The position numbers and the translations under genes were made by a program. 64,000 nt of DNA, from NCBI RefSeq assembly GCF_002086285.1, contig NZ_MVHU01000022.1:1-64000 (forward strand), given 5' to 3'. Below the pieces are notes generated by a model. That model ran no database searches, had not been told where the DNA came from, and saw nothing but the letters and a program-made list of their open reading frames with translations. Positions 47,925-56,683 of the stretch are shown here, in pieces (positions within the stretch are counted from its first letter, which is position 1; each line of letters opens with the position of its first letter). Source of the stretch: Mycolicibacter kumamotonensis. GTDB lineage: Bacteria; Actinomycetota; Actinomycetes; Mycobacteriales; Mycobacteriaceae.

Positions 47925-48535
47925 GGCTGCCCGGGTTTGAGCACCACGAACAACGCCTCGCCGTCGGCCAGCAGCGTGTCGCCGTCGCACAGGGTGGTCT
48001 CGACGAAGATCTTGCGACCCTCGGTCCGGCTGATCCACGCCTCGAGCTGCAACTCCCGGTCGATCGGGACGATGCTGCGGTAGTTGACGTGCAGGTAGGC
48101 CGTGCGCTGGTAGGGGCCGCCGGTCAGCAACCACGATGCGGTTCCCAGCACCGAGTCGAACAGCAACCCGATGGCGCCGCCGTGTGCGGCGCCGTTACGT
48201 CCCAGGTGGAAGCGTCGGAACCGGGCCCAGCCGCGCAGCCGCCCGTCCTCACTCTTCTTGAGTTTCATCGGCACCGGGAGCAGGTTGCCGCGCATGGGCA
48301 GATCCAGCCGGCGCCCCGACGGTGACGACCATTCGTCGGCGTCGAACGGTGCCAACAGATCGCAGATGTCCTGTAGCGAGTCGGCTGCCCGGCTGATCAC
48401 CTCGTCGGGGGCGTCGGCGGCGCGGGCGTGATCCTGCAGGGCACGCATCGTCTCCAGGAACCGGCCGTAGTCCGGCCCGCCCTTCTTGGTCGGCTCGGGC
48501 GGGTTGAAACCGCCGCCGGCATGTGGGGCTGTCAC
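47921..48535 (-). CDS. PaaI/THEM4-like hotdog thioesterase
   Basis: 204 residues from a GTG. The C-terminal half is a single hotdog domain with the HGG-x-n-D motif (GAAHGGAIGLLFDSVLG at about 115-131) and the strand pattern LHVNYRSIVPIDRELQLEAW. Such enzymes hydrolyse acyl-CoA or acyl-ACP thioesters. The N-terminal about 80 residues are an extra region of unknown role. The gene pair with 47454-47924 lies between thrS and the DUF1990 gene. Confidence 0.88.
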   Translation of the reverse strand: MTAPHAGGGFNPPEPTKKGGPDYGRFLETMRALQDHARAADAPDEVISRAADSLQDICDLLAPFDADEWSSPSGRRLDLPMRGNLLPVPMKLKKSEDGRLRGWARFRRFHLGRNGAAHGGAIGLLFDSVLGTASWLLTGGPYQRTAYLHVNYRSIVPIDRELQLEAWISRTEGRKIFVETTLCDGDTLLADGEALFVVLKPGQP

Positions 48536-48600
48536 CCGTCTATTTAACGTTCAGCCGATTCTCGAGCGGACGCCGCGGCCGCGATGGCAGGGTTGGCCCG

Positions 48601-49098
48601 GTGGATCTGAGCAAGCTGCGTGACCTCCAGCTGACCTACACCGAGGTGGGCGCCACCGCCGGAGCACTGCCCGAGGGATACCACCATCTGGAGCACACCG
48701 CCCCTATCGGCCGCGGCCGGCGGCGCTTCGAGGAGGCGGGCGAGGCGGTGCTGCACTGGGGCATGCAGCGCGGCGCCGGCTTGGGCGTGCGGGCAGACAG
48801 CGACGTCGCCGAGGTGGGCACGACCGTGGTTGTGCGGATGGGATTTCTGAGCGCACCGTGCCGGGTGGTCTACCTGATCGAGGAGGACAACCGGCGCGGG
48901 TTCGCCTACGGCACGCTCCCCGGGCATCCCGAATCCGGTGAGGAGCTGTTCGCGGTGCGCTACGACCCGGCCGATGACGCCGTCTACGCGCAGGTGCGGG
49001 CGTTCTCCCGGCCCGCCACCTGGTGGATCAGGGTGGGCGGGCCGGTGGCTCGGGTGGCGCAGCGCGTCATCGCCACGCGTTATCTGCGCGCGGTGTGA
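48601..49098 (+). CDS. DUF1990 family protein (Rv2616-like)
   Basis: 165 residues from a GTG at 48601; an in-frame extension upstream to 48523 exists but overlaps the start region of the divergent thioesterase. The family has a lipocalin/START-like feel with motifs WGMQRGAGL, GFAYGTLPGHPESGEE and VRAFSRPATW. Proteins of this family are common in plants and actinobacteria; the function is not known to me. It ends just before a strong bidirectional terminator. Confidence 0.82.
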   Translation: MDLSKLRDLQLTYTEVGATAGALPEGYHHLEHTAPIGRGRRRFEEAGEAVLHWGMQRGAGLGVRADSDVAEVGTTVVVRMGFLSAPCRVVYLIEEDNRRGFAYGTLPGHPESGEELFAVRYDPADDAVYAQVRAFSRPATWWIRVGGPVARVAQRVIATRYLRAV

Positions 49099-49110
49099 CC
49101 GCCGAGGTGG

Positions 49111-49155
49111 CGCGACCGCGCCACGACCGGATCGGGTTGTCGTGGCGCGGTCGCG
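49111..49155. terminator. Perfect 17-bp hairpin, bidirectional terminator
   Basis: Arms 49111-49127 (CGCGACCGCGCCACGAC) and 49139-49155 are exact reverse complements around an 11-base loop. It lies between the convergent DUF1990 and DoxX-like genes, 12 bp after the first stop and 18 bp after the second, so it can end both transcripts. No U-tract is present. Confidence 0.85.
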
Positions 49156-49173
49156 GGTCTGCGGCGGCCGGTG

Positions 49174-49629
49174 TCAGGTCACCTGGCGGGTGTGCACGGC
49201 CTGCGCCAGCCGGGCCAGCACGACCGCGGAGACCAGCAGACCGAAGTCGCGCAACGCCACGTCGTAGTAGCCGGACAAGGTGAGCAGGTCGACGATGATG
49301 CCGCCGAGCCAGGCGGCCACCACCCAGGCACCGATCCGCGGCGCGACGGCGACCAGGACACCGGCCACGATCTCGATGACGCCGATCAGGTACATCGCCT
49401 GGTCGCCGTTGCCGGGCAGGATGTCGTTGATCCAGCCGGCCAGATACTTATCCCAGTGACCCGGTCCCGCGCCGTCGGGCACGTGCGGCAGCAGGTTGAA
49501 GAACTTGTCCAGACCGAACAGGATCGGAGCGACCGTGAACAGGGTCCGCAGCAGGAAGAACGCCTCGAACAGCGGATCCTTCAACCGCCCCGAAATGGCA
49601 GGTGAACTCGCATGACCGGTAGTACCCAT
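49174..49629 (-). CDS. DoxX-like four-helix membrane protein (Rv2617c-like)
   Basis: 151 residues from the ATG at 49629 with GAGGAGG upstream. Four membrane helices carry the DoxX pattern (LRTLFTVAPILFGLDKFFNLLP at the first). DoxX-family proteins are linked to redox stress, thiosulfate:quinone reductase and membrane sulfur metabolism; the exact role here is open. It is divergent from an HTH regulator and the gap holds a clear GTTCTAACG inverted repeat. Confidence 0.87.
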   Translation of the reverse strand: MGTTGHASSPAISGRLKDPLFEAFFLLRTLFTVAPILFGLDKFFNLLPHVPDGAGPGHWDKYLAGWINDILPGNGDQAMYLIGVIEIVAGVLVAVAPRIGAWVVAAWLGGIIVDLLTLSGYYDVALRDFGLLVSAVVLARLAQAVHTRQVT

Positions 49630-49642
49630 GGCATCCTCCTCA

Positions 49643-49690
49643 GTTCTAACGATCGACAATTTGTACGTTAGAACGAGTAGAATCTAACGT
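49643..49690. promoter_or_regulatory. Inverted-repeat operator between doxX-like and HTH regulator genes
   Basis: GTTCTAACG (49643-49651) and CGTTAGAAC (49666-49674) are perfect inverted arms with a 14-base spacer, so the arm centres are 23 bp apart, about two helical turns. A third partial copy, TCTAACGT, lies at 49683-49690. A dimeric regulator, most likely the adjacent one, would bind here and control both genes. Confidence 0.75.
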
Positions 49691-49716
49691 CAAGAGTTTC
49701 ATCCGATAGAAGTTCG

Positions 49717-50433
49717 GTGACCATGCCCAACCGCGACCGCGACGTGACGGGGATCGGCGCCCTGGCCGATCCGGTCCGCCGCGAGCTGTACCGATTCGTC
49801 GCCGCCCAACCCCACCCGGTCAGCCGCGACGAGGCTGCCGCCGCGACCGGAATCGCCCGCCACCAGGCGAAGTTCCATCTGGACCGGTTGGAGGCCGACG
49901 GCCTGCTGCAGAGCGACTACGCCCGGCTCACCGGCCGCTCCGGGCCCGGTGCGGGCCGCCCGTCGAAGCGCTACCGACGCTCCCTGGCCCAGATCGCCGT
50001 CAGCTTGCCGCCGCGCGAATACGAGCTGGCCGGTCGGCTGATGGCCGAGGCGATCGCCGAATCCACCCGCACCGGCACACCGGCGATCGACGTACTGCGA
50101 ACCCTGGCCCACGACTACGGCCGCGAACTCGGCAGCACGGCGACCGCGGGACGAGCGCCCGCCGACGCGCAGGCCGCGCTCGAGGTGGCCATCCGCGTGC
50201 TCGGCGAACACGGCTATGAACCGCGCGAAGGCCCCGCCGCGTCTGAGGTCTACTTGGCCAACTGTCCGTTCCACGCGTTGGCCCAGGCCCAGACGGAGCT
50301 GGCCTGCACCATGAACCTCGCGCTGATCGGCGGTGTCAGCGATGCTTTGGCGCCGCACGGCCCGCGGACCCGGCTGTGCCCGGACCCCTCGCGCTGCTGC
50401 GTCGTGCTCAGCGCCGCACCGGACCCGGGCTAG
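49717..50433 (+). CDS. Winged-helix regulator with Cys-containing C-terminal domain (Rv2618-like)
   Basis: 238 residues from a GTG at 49717 (ATG at 49723 is an alternative). The N-terminal ArsR/SufR-like winged helix (about 15-75) is followed by a helical region and a C-terminal domain with CPFHALAQ, where Cys183 and Cys197 are spaced C-x13-C, then Cys221, Cys227 and Cys228. The same C-x13-C element occurs in the regulator at 52196-52951. This resembles Fe-S-binding SufR, so redox or iron-sulfur sensing is likely. The proposed target is the divergent doxX-like gene. Confidence 0.82.
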   Translation: MTMPNRDRDVTGIGALADPVRRELYRFVAAQPHPVSRDEAAAATGIARHQAKFHLDRLEADGLLQSDYARLTGRSGPGAGRPSKRYRRSLAQIAVSLPPREYELAGRLMAEAIAESTRTGTPAIDVLRTLAHDYGRELGSTATAGRAPADAQAALEVAIRVLGEHGYEPREGPAASEVYLANCPFHALAQAQTELACTMNLALIGGVSDALAPHGPRTRLCPDPSRCCVVLSAAPDPG

Positions 50434-51389
50434 GCCCAGCGCGCCAGCAACCGTTGCGCCCCGGTGCACAACTCGTCGAGAACCACCGACACCGTACGGC
50501 TGCCGCCGAGCAGCCCCACGCCCTGCCCGGCGTCGACCGGGGCGATGCGGTGATCGTCGGCGGCCATAGCGGCCGCCAGTTCCGCGCCGGCTTCCGCATC
50601 GTCGACCAGGGCACCCTCCCGGCCCGCCCAGCGACCGACGAACTCGTTGCGCAACACCCGCGACGGGAACCGCGCCGGCCAATCCAGTCGCTGACCGACA
50701 TCGAAGACCCGGGTGGTGACCGTGTCCGTGCCAGCCGCCGCGATCAGGGCGCGCCGGGCGCCATCGCCGGTCAACGCCTCGGGGCAGGCCGACAGGCAGG
50801 TGCCCAGCCAGGCGCCGGCCGCCCCGGCCGCCAGCACCGCGGCCAGGCTGCGCGGCGAGGCGATCCCGCCGGCGGCCAATACCGGCACCGTCACGGCGTC
50901 CAGCACGGCGTCGAGCAGCGGCAGCGTGGCCAGCCTCACCTCGCCGTGGCCGCCACCCTCGGCTCCGCGGGCCACCAGCACGTCCAGCCCGGCATCCTGC
51001 GCACGCCGGGCGGTCTCGACGTCATAGACCTGGGTGGCGGCGAGGATCCCGGCAGCGTGGGCGCGCTGCACCCAGGACAGGTCGTCACCGAAGCTCACCG
51101 AGAGCAGCACCGGGCCGGCGGCCAGGGCAGTGTCGAGCAGGTCCGGGGCATCGCGGATCACCCAGTCCACCAAGCCGATTCCGAACCTCGCCGACCCGGC
51201 CAGGGCCAGCTCGGTGGTCAGCGACGCGGCCGTGGCCGTGCTGCCCATCCCGATCATGCCCAGCCCGCCCGCGGCGGTGACCGCGGCGGCCAGCCGACCA
51301 CCGGCCACCCCGCCCATCGGGGCATTGACGATGGGAACCCGCAACCCGGTCCGCACCGACCAGGGCGTGGCGAGTGCGGCCGCGGCCAC
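50430..51389 (-). CDS. Nitronate monooxygenase (2-nitropropane dioxygenase family)
   Basis: 319 residues. It is an FMN TIM-barrel enzyme with APMGG near the N-terminus, the catalytic histidine region GAEGGGHGE (about 145) and phosphate loop AAGGIAS. Class I nitronate monooxygenases oxidise alkyl nitronates such as propionate-3-nitronate, a toxic plant or fungal compound. It is the last gene of the fdxA-regulator-membrane protein-cupin run, starting 2 bp after the cupin stop with GTG, so it is likely part of that operon. Confidence 0.9.
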   Translation of the reverse strand: MAAAALATPWSVRTGLRVPIVNAPMGGVAGGRLAAAVTAAGGLGMIGMGSTATAASLTTELALAGSARFGIGLVDWVIRDAPDLLDTALAAGPVLLSVSFGDDLSWVQRAHAAGILAATQVYDVETARRAQDAGLDVLVARGAEGGGHGEVRLATLPLLDAVLDAVTVPVLAAGGIASPRSLAAVLAAGAAGAWLGTCLSACPEALTGDGARRALIAAAGTDTVTTRVFDVGQRLDWPARFPSRVLRNEFVGRWAGREGALVDDAEAGAELAAAMAADDHRIAPVDAGQGVGLLGGSRTVSVVLDELCTGAQRLLARWA

Positions 51390-51391
51390 GC

Positions 51392-51730
51392 TCAGTGCGC
51401 GGCGCTCTTGGCGACCGTCAGCAGCACCACCGAGTCCTCCAGCGACTCCAGCGCATGACGGGCCAGCGGCACGGTGACGAGTTCTCCGGCCGAGCCCTCC
51501 CAGGCGTCGTCGCCGGCGGTCAGCCGCACCCGGCCGCGCAGCACCTGCAGCGTCGACTCCCCGGGACTGTCGTGTTCGGCCAGCGCCTCGCCGGCCTTCA
51601 GCGCGACCAGCGTCTGGCGCAGGTGGTGCACCGAACCGCCGTAGACGGTGTGCGCCGAACGCCCACTGTGGTGTTGCCTGGCCTCGGCGAGCTTCTCATC
51701 GGCCAACGCGGTCAGGGAGGTCGATTCCAT
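51392..51730 (-). CDS. Small cupin-domain protein (Rv2619c-like)
   Basis: 112 residues, one cupin barrel with weakly conserved metal ligands (ALAEHDSPGESTLQVLRG; PLARHALES). It may bind a metal or small ligand, but the usual two His are not all present, so activity is uncertain. It sits between the membrane-protein gene and the nitronate monooxygenase gene, in the same direction. Confidence 0.82.
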   Translation of the reverse strand: MESTSLTALADEKLAEARQHHSGRSAHTVYGGSVHHLRQTLVALKAGEALAEHDSPGESTLQVLRGRVRLTAGDDAWEGSAGELVTVPLARHALESLEDSVVLLTVAKSAAH

Positions 51731-51773
51731 CGGTAGTCCTTCGGCTCGGCGGTTAGGTGTTCGGGACGGACAC

Positions 51774-52199
51774 TCAGCGAGACAGCAACACGATGCCCAG
51801 GGGCACCAGTGCGGCGACCTTGATCAGCTCCAAGGCGACGTAGGCGTAGTGCGCCCGGGATCGCGGCGCGTCCAATCCGGACAGCACCTGGTCGGCGCGG
51901 CGGCTCAGGCGGGGCCGCACGGCCAGCATCTGGGCGAACAACATGGCCACCGCGACCGCGAACGTCACGACGCCCGCGGCGCTCGGGGGCTCGACGGCGA
52001 ACGTCACCGCGATAGCCGCGGCGAGCACGAACTCGGCGGCATTGAGAGCCCGAAACACCAACCGGCCGATCCCGAGGCAGACCGGAATGGTCGCGTTGGG
52101 CGCGCGGAACTTCAGCGGCGCTTCCATGAACGAGATCGCGATCACCATGCCCAGCCAGAGAAATGTCGCCGCGACTGCGACGCCGGAAGCCATGCTCAC
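51774..52199 (-). CDS. Four-helix membrane protein (Rv2620c-like)
   Basis: 141 residues from a GTG at 52199 that overlaps the regulator stop (GTGA); GGAAGG lies nine bases upstream. An ATG two codons downstream is possible. Four membrane helices are visible. A pattern such as EAPLKFRAPNATIPVCLGIGRLVFRALN between helices is conserved-looking. No function is known to me; the context is a ferredoxin/redox-regulator operon. Confidence 0.8.
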   Translation of the reverse strand: MSMASGVAVAATFLWLGMVIAISFMEAPLKFRAPNATIPVCLGIGRLVFRALNAAEFVLAAAIAVTFAVEPPSAAGVVTFAVAVAMLFAQMLAVRPRLSRRADQVLSGLDAPRSRAHYAYVALELIKVAALVPLGIVLLSR

Positions 52200-52951
52200 C
52201 CGGTAGAACCTTCCACTCGCACCGTCCCCGGCGGGGACTGATCGATCCGGGCCCCGTTCGGGCCCGGTGTGGGCTGATCGACTTTCACCGAGGTCAGATG
52301 CGCCACACACAGATCGGGCTTGGCGAACGAGTCGAGGTGATCGACCGTCACCGGGGCGTCCCAGGCTTCCAACGCACCCTGCATCAGGCCCAGGTGGATC
52401 GGGCAGACCACCTCGGTCGAGGTCTCGGCGAGCTCCAGGAACGGGCAGTGGCGCAGGCCGAGTTGTTGCTCGCCGGCGGCGTCGGGTTCGAGCTGTTCGG
52501 GCTGGAATCCCAGCTCGTCGAGCAATTCGACGAGCTGGTCGGTCGACTCCTGGGCGTCGACCGGCTCGGTCGGGCGGTTCAGCGGCCGCATGCGCTGCCC
52601 CCACGCCCGGCCGGCCGCCAGCGCCTTGCCGCTGGGATCGGAGTCGGCGGCCAGACCGATGGTCAGGATCTCGGCGAGCAGCCGGAACCGGCGGGTGCCG
52701 CCACGGTCCATCTGCCGGATCGCCCGGAACATCAGCGCCGGACGGCCCCGGCCCTTGTGGTCGGGTTCGGTGTGTTCGACGCGGCCTTCTTCCACCAGGG
52801 TGTCCAGGTGAAAGCGCACGGTGTTGGGATGCACCCCCAACTCGTCGGCGATCTGCGCGATGCTCAGCGGCTCGTCCGCGGCCTGCACCAGCCGAAGTAC
52901 GTCGAGTCGACGTCCTCCAGGCGGCCCAGGCGGTTTGGCGATGTCGCTCAC
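52196..52951 (-). CDS. SufR-like winged-helix regulator with cysteine motif (Rv2621c-like)
   Basis: 251 residues. N-terminal winged helix (about 15-75; [22 protein letters not shown]), then a helical domain and a C-terminal motif with Cys169 and Cys183 spaced C-x13-C and Cys215, as in Fe-S-binding SufR-type repressors. Overlaps of 4 bp with the ferredoxin gene (52948-52951) and with the membrane-protein gene tie it into one operon. A GTTTnnACA inverted repeat in the fdxA promoter is a likely binding site. Sensing of an Fe-S cluster or nitric oxide is plausible but unproved. Confidence 0.83.
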   Translation of the reverse strand: MSDIAKPPGPPGGRRLDVLRLVQAADEPLSIAQIADELGVHPNTVRFHLDTLVEEGRVEHTEPDHKGRGRPALMFRAIRQMDRGGTRRFRLLAEILTIGLAADSDPSGKALAAGRAWGQRMRPLNRPTEPVDAQESTDQLVELLDELGFQPEQLEPDAAGEQQLGLRHCPFLELAETSTEVVCPIHLGLMQGALEAWDAPVTVDHLDSFAKPDLCVAHLTSVKVDQPTPGPNGARIDQSPPGTVRVEGSTG

Positions 52952-53292
52952 TCCCCCTGGGGGGGGAAGCTGGCCACTAGCGGGGTGTCGATCCCCAGCG
53001 GGCCGACCTTGGCGGCGCCGCCGGGTGAGCCGAGTGCTTCATCGCGTCCCGGCAGGGCCTCGGTGAAGAACGCCGCGTTGTCAGCCTGGTGGGGTTGCAA
53101 CTCGTCCGGAAGGTCATCCTCGTAGTAGATGGCCTCGACCGGGCACACCGGCTCGCAAGCACCGCAGTCCACACACTCATCAGGATGGATGTAGAGGGCT
53201 CGCCCGCCTTCGTAGATGCAGTCGACGGGGCACTCCTCCACGCAGGCCCGGTCCATCACGTCAACGCACGGCTTCCCGATCACATATGCCAT
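52948..53292 (-). CDS. fdxA: FdxA-type 7Fe ferredoxin
   Basis: 114 residues. The cysteine pattern C9-x7-C17-x3-C21-x3-C25 and C40-xx-C43-xx-C46-x3-C50-P fits a [3Fe-4S]/[4Fe-4S] ferredoxin. The C-terminal extension ([22 protein letters not shown]) is shared with M. tuberculosis FdxA, a DosR-regulated ferredoxin; the other mycobacterial 7Fe type, FdxC, lacks that tail, as I recall. It heads the operon with the SufR-like regulator and is divergent from a DUF2249-cupin gene. Confidence 0.9.
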   Translation of the reverse strand: MAYVIGKPCVDVMDRACVEECPVDCIYEGGRALYIHPDECVDCGACEPVCPVEAIYYEDDLPDELQPHQADNAAFFTEALPGRDEALGSPGGAAKVGPLGIDTPLVASFPPQGE

Positions 53293-53301
53293 GGGCGTAG
53301 A

Positions 53302-53327
53302 GTTTACACAAGGGATTTTGTAGAAAC
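53302..53327. promoter_or_regulatory. Inverted-repeat operator in the fdxA divergent promoter
   Basis: GTTTACACA (53302-53310) and TGTAGAAAC (53319-53327) form GTTTnnACA-n8-TGTnnAAAC. It lies 10 bp upstream of the fdxA start and 17 bp upstream of the DUF2249-cupin start, so a bound dimer would block both promoters. Confidence 0.65.
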
Positions 53328-53343
53328 TAGAAAGGCAGGCCTA

Positions 53344-53943
53344 ATGCCGGAGGCCGAACTCGACGCCCGGGTGCTACCCAAACCGGAGAAGCACAAGACG
53401 ATCTTCGCGACCTTCGCCAAACTGGCTGTCGGTGAGTCGTTTGTGCTGCTCAACGACCACGAACCTGAACCTTTGCGCCTCGAGTTCGAACGCGAGCATC
53501 CCGGTAGCTACGGGTGGGAGTACCTGGAGAAGGGCCGTGACCGCGGCGCGCTGTGGCGGACCAGAATCTCTCGGCTCTCCTCGACCGCGGTGCCGTGGAT
53601 TCTGACCGACACCACGACCACCGGCGAGGGCGTGGAACCCGACCCGGCCGGGGTGGTCTGGAAGCTCGACGTCCAGAGCCGCGAGATCGACGCCGACGTC
53701 ACCAGCCTGTCGGCGGGCCAGGACACCGGCATGCACGTCGGCCCCGAAATCGACGCCCTGATCCACGTGCTGTCCGGTAGCGGACGGCTCACCACCGAAC
53801 TGGGCACCGTCGATTTGACCTCGGGCGCGCTGTTGTGGATGCCCAGGCGATCCCGGCGACAGTTCATTTCCGGGCCAGATGGCTTGCGCTACTTGACGAT
53901 TCACCAGAAACGCCAGTTCTTGAACCTGATGGCGACCGGCTGA
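53344..53943 (+). CDS. DUF2249 plus cupin two-domain protein
   Basis: 199 residues from the ATG at 53344. An N-terminal DUF2249 domain (about 4-75; LDARVLPKPEKHKTIF, FVLLNDHEPEPL, GWEYLEKG) is joined to a C-terminal cupin domain (about 100-190; DTGMHVGPEIDALIHVLSGSG). DUF2249 domains occur in proteins linked to nitric oxide, nitrite and hypoxia. A divergent pairing with fdxA and a shared operator suggests co-regulation by the SufR-like protein. Biochemical role unknown. Confidence 0.82.
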   Translation: MPEAELDARVLPKPEKHKTIFATFAKLAVGESFVLLNDHEPEPLRLEFEREHPGSYGWEYLEKGRDRGALWRTRISRLSSTAVPWILTDTTTTGEGVEPDPAGVVWKLDVQSREIDADVTSLSAGQDTGMHVGPEIDALIHVLSGSGRLTTELGTVDLTSGALLWMPRRSRRQFISGPDGLRYLTIHQKRQFLNLMATG

Positions 53944-54112
53944 TCCAGCGGCACCGGTCAGGCGGGCGGTACGGTCGACCGGTCGCGGACTGACTCCGGC
54001 CGCGGACGCTCTTTCGTCGGAAGCCTTTGCATACCAGCCGTATTCGCGTTTCTGCGCGGAGAACCATTCCCGGCGCTAGACCGCACCGGTGACGGTCGGG
54101 TAGAAACAACTG
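53944..54112. other. Gap between the DUF2249-cupin and enoyl-CoA hydratase genes
   Basis: 169 bp with no gene. It should carry the promoter of the enoyl-CoA hydratase gene. Nothing clear was seen. Confidence 0.4.
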
Positions 54113-54904
54113 ATGCCCGACAGATACCGCGACTTCCCCACCCTTCGACTCGAGCCCGGCGACAATGGTGTGCTGCAGATGGTGCTGGATGCGCCCGGGC
54201 TCAATTCGGTGGGCCCGCAGATGCACCGCGACCTCGCCGATGTGTGGCCGGCGATCGAACGTGACGACGCGGTGCGCGCGGTGCTGGTCCGCGGTGAGGG
54301 CAAGGCCTTCTCCGCCGGCGGCAGCTTCGAGCTGATCGAGAAGACCATCGGGGACTACCCCGGGCGGATGCAGGTGCTGCGGGAGGCCCGCGACCTGGTG
54401 CTGAACATGGTCAACTTCTCCAAGCCGGTGATCTCGGCGATCAACGGCCCCGCCGTCGGCGCCGGTCTGGTGGTTGCGCTGCTCTCCGACGTCTCGGTGG
54501 CCGGGCGCACCGCCCGGCTGATCGACGGCCACACCAAGCTGGGCGTGGCCGCCGGAGATCACGCGGCGATCTGCTGGCCGCTGCTGGTGGGCATGGCCAA
54601 GGCCAAGTACTACCTGCTGACCTGCGAGACGCTGCACGGCGAGGAGGCCGAACGGATCGGGCTGGTCTCCAAATGTGTCGATGACGAGGAGGTGCTGGCG
54701 ACCGCGACGCGCATCGCCGATGACCTGGCGCACGGCGCCCAGGACGCGATCCGGTTCACCAAGCACAGTCTCAACTACTGGTACCGGCAGTTTGCGCCGG
54801 CCTTCGAGACCGCACTGGGTTTGGAGTTCCTCGGTTTCTCCGGCCCGGACGTGCATGAGGGCCTGGCCGCCGTTCGGGAGAAGCGCAAGCCCCGGTTCGG
54901 CTAG
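54113..54904 (+). CDS. Enoyl-CoA hydratase/isomerase family protein (EchA-type)
   Basis: 263 residues of the crotonase fold. The acyl-CoA oxyanion loop is [13 protein letters not shown], and [16 protein letters not shown] is the second conserved stretch. Glutamates usually at the active site appear replaced by other residues ([12 protein letters not shown]), so the reaction may not be simple hydration. It converges on a FadD-like ligase gene, with the stops overlapping by 4 bp. A role in fatty acid or sterol side-chain metabolism is inferred from the neighbour. Confidence 0.87.
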   Translation: MPDRYRDFPTLRLEPGDNGVLQMVLDAPGLNSVGPQMHRDLADVWPAIERDDAVRAVLVRGEGKAFSAGGSFELIEKTIGDYPGRMQVLREARDLVLNMVNFSKPVISAINGPAVGAGLVVALLSDVSVAGRTARLIDGHTKLGVAAGDHAAICWPLLVGMAKAKYYLLTCETLHGEEAERIGLVSKCVDDEEVLATATRIADDLAHGAQDAIRFTKHSLNYWYRQFAPAFETALGLEFLGFSGPDVHEGLAAVREKRKPRFG

Positions 54905-56565
54905 GTATGGACCGCCGCCGCCTGCGCTGTGGCCCAGCGGTAGTCGGCCTTTCCCGACGGCGAGCGCTGCACCCGCTCACAGAACACCACGTCCTTGGGC
55001 AGCTTGTAACGCGCGATGTAGCGGGCCGCCTCGGTGACGATGGCATCGGCGTCGGCCTCGGCCCCCTCGGCCAGCTGCACCACGGCGACGACCTCGTGGC
55101 CCCACCGCGGACTGGGCCGGCCCACCACCACGACGTCGTAGACGGCCGGATGCCGGGCGACGGCGGCCTCGACCTCCTCGGCGTAGATCTTCTCGCCGCC
55201 GGAGTTGATGGTCACCGAGTCGCGGCCGAGCAGCTCGATGCCGCCGTCGGCATCCCAGCGGGCCCGATCACCGGGGACCGCATGCCGGATGCCTTCGATG
55301 ACCGGGAAGGTGCGCGCGCTCTTCTCCGGGTCGCCCAGGTAGCCCAGCGGCACATGACCCTGTTGCGCCAGCCAGCCGATCTCGTCGTCGCCGGGCCGCA
55401 GGATGCGGGTCATGTCCTCGCTGACCACGACCGCGCCCGGGTTCGGGGTGAACCGGCCGGTCGAGACCTGGCCGCGGCTGGTGGTCTGGGCCATCTGCGC
55501 CCCGGTCTCCGAGGAGCCGCCGGCGTCAAGGATCGACAGGTTCGGTAGCAGGTCCAGGATCCGTTTCTTGAGCGGCACGGTCAGCGGGGCACCGCCGCTG
55601 GCCAACACGGCTAGGCCCGCCAGGCGTTCGGCCAGCTCGGGACCGCCAGCTTCCAGCGCGTCGGCCAGCGGCCGGGCGAAGGCGTCACCGACGATCGAGA
55701 GCGAGATGACACGCTCCTTGGCCGCCATCTCCCAGGTCGCGACCGGGTCGAACCGCTCGGTGATCGCCGACATCACGAACGGTCGCCCGCCGAGCAGCGT
55801 GATGAACGCGGCCCACTGGGCGGCGCCGTGCATCAGCGGAGCCACCGTCATCGAGCTCGCGGGCCCGGCGGCGCGGGCGCGTTCGACGATCTCCTCCAGG
55901 CTGGTGGGAACGGCGCCGGTGCCGACCTCCCGGCCACCCATCGCGCTGATGAAGATGTCGTGCTGGCGCCACAGCACGCCTTTGGGCATGCCGGTGGTGC
56001 CGCCGGTGTAGAGCACGTACAGGTCGTCCGGCGACAGCGGCAGATCCAGCGCGGTGGCTGAGGTGGTGGCCAGCAGTTGCTCGTAGCGCAGTGCGCCGGG
56101 CAGCGGTTCGTTACCCGAGTCGTCGTCGACGTGGATCAACAGCATCGGCGGCAGCCGGCCACCGGCCTGCCGCAGCGCCGCGGCCAGCGTGGGGGCGAAC
56201 CGCGCGTGGTACATGACCGCCTCGGCCGAGGCGTCGGCCAGCAGGTAGACCAGCTCGTCGGCGACGTAGCGGTAGTTGACGTTGAACGGTGCGACGCGGG
56301 CGTGGTAGGCCCCCAGCATCCCTTCCAGGTATTCATTGCCGTTGGCCAGGTACAGCCCGAGATGGCTCTGCCCTGATTCGTGGGCGGCCAACTCCGAGCG
56401 CTCCCGGCGCGCGCCCAGTCCGCGCTCATACAGCGCCCGCGCCAGGCGGTGGGAGCGGTCCTCGATCTGGGCATAAGACAGTCTGCGGTCGCCGAAGACC
56501 ACGCAGTCGCGGTCCGGGACGGCCGTCGCCACCGCCGAGAACACCTGGGCGAGGTTGAATTCCAC
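54901..56565 (-). CDS. FadD19-like acyl-CoA ligase
   Basis: 554 residues, AMP-forming adenylate-forming enzyme: A3 motif [12 protein letters not shown] (about 195), A5 GSSETG (about 365), A8 [29 protein letters not shown] and the C-terminal lysine in PSGKADYRW. The overall pattern ([20 protein letters not shown]) resembles FadD19, the 3-oxocholestenoate CoA ligase. It may therefore act on a sterol or branched long-chain acid, though the substrate cannot be read from sequence. A short insertion rich in Arg and Ser lies near residue 55. Confidence 0.9.
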   Translation of the reverse strand: MEFNLAQVFSAVATAVPDRDCVVFGDRRLSYAQIEDRSHRLARALYERGLGARRERSELAAHESGQSHLGLYLANGNEYLEGMLGAYHARVAPFNVNYRYVADELVYLLADASAEAVMYHARFAPTLAAALRQAGGRLPPMLLIHVDDDSGNEPLPGALRYEQLLATTSATALDLPLSPDDLYVLYTGGTTGMPKGVLWRQHDIFISAMGGREVGTGAVPTSLEEIVERARAAGPASSMTVAPLMHGAAQWAAFITLLGGRPFVMSAITERFDPVATWEMAAKERVISLSIVGDAFARPLADALEAGGPELAERLAGLAVLASGGAPLTVPLKKRILDLLPNLSILDAGGSSETGAQMAQTTSRGQVSTGRFTPNPGAVVVSEDMTRILRPGDDEIGWLAQQGHVPLGYLGDPEKSARTFPVIEGIRHAVPGDRARWDADGGIELLGRDSVTINSGGEKIYAEEVEAAVARHPAVYDVVVVGRPSPRWGHEVVAVVQLAEGAEADADAIVTEAARYIARYKLPKDVVFCERVQRSPSGKADYRWATAQAAAVHT

Positions 56566-56683
56566 TGACCATCCTCGATTCGACCGCCGGAGAGCGCCCG
56601 AGTAACGCTACAAGGTGATCCGATGTTCGCTGGACAACGGTCTGCGTGGGTGTATCGGGTCGGCGTCAGGCATGCTTGGCCGC

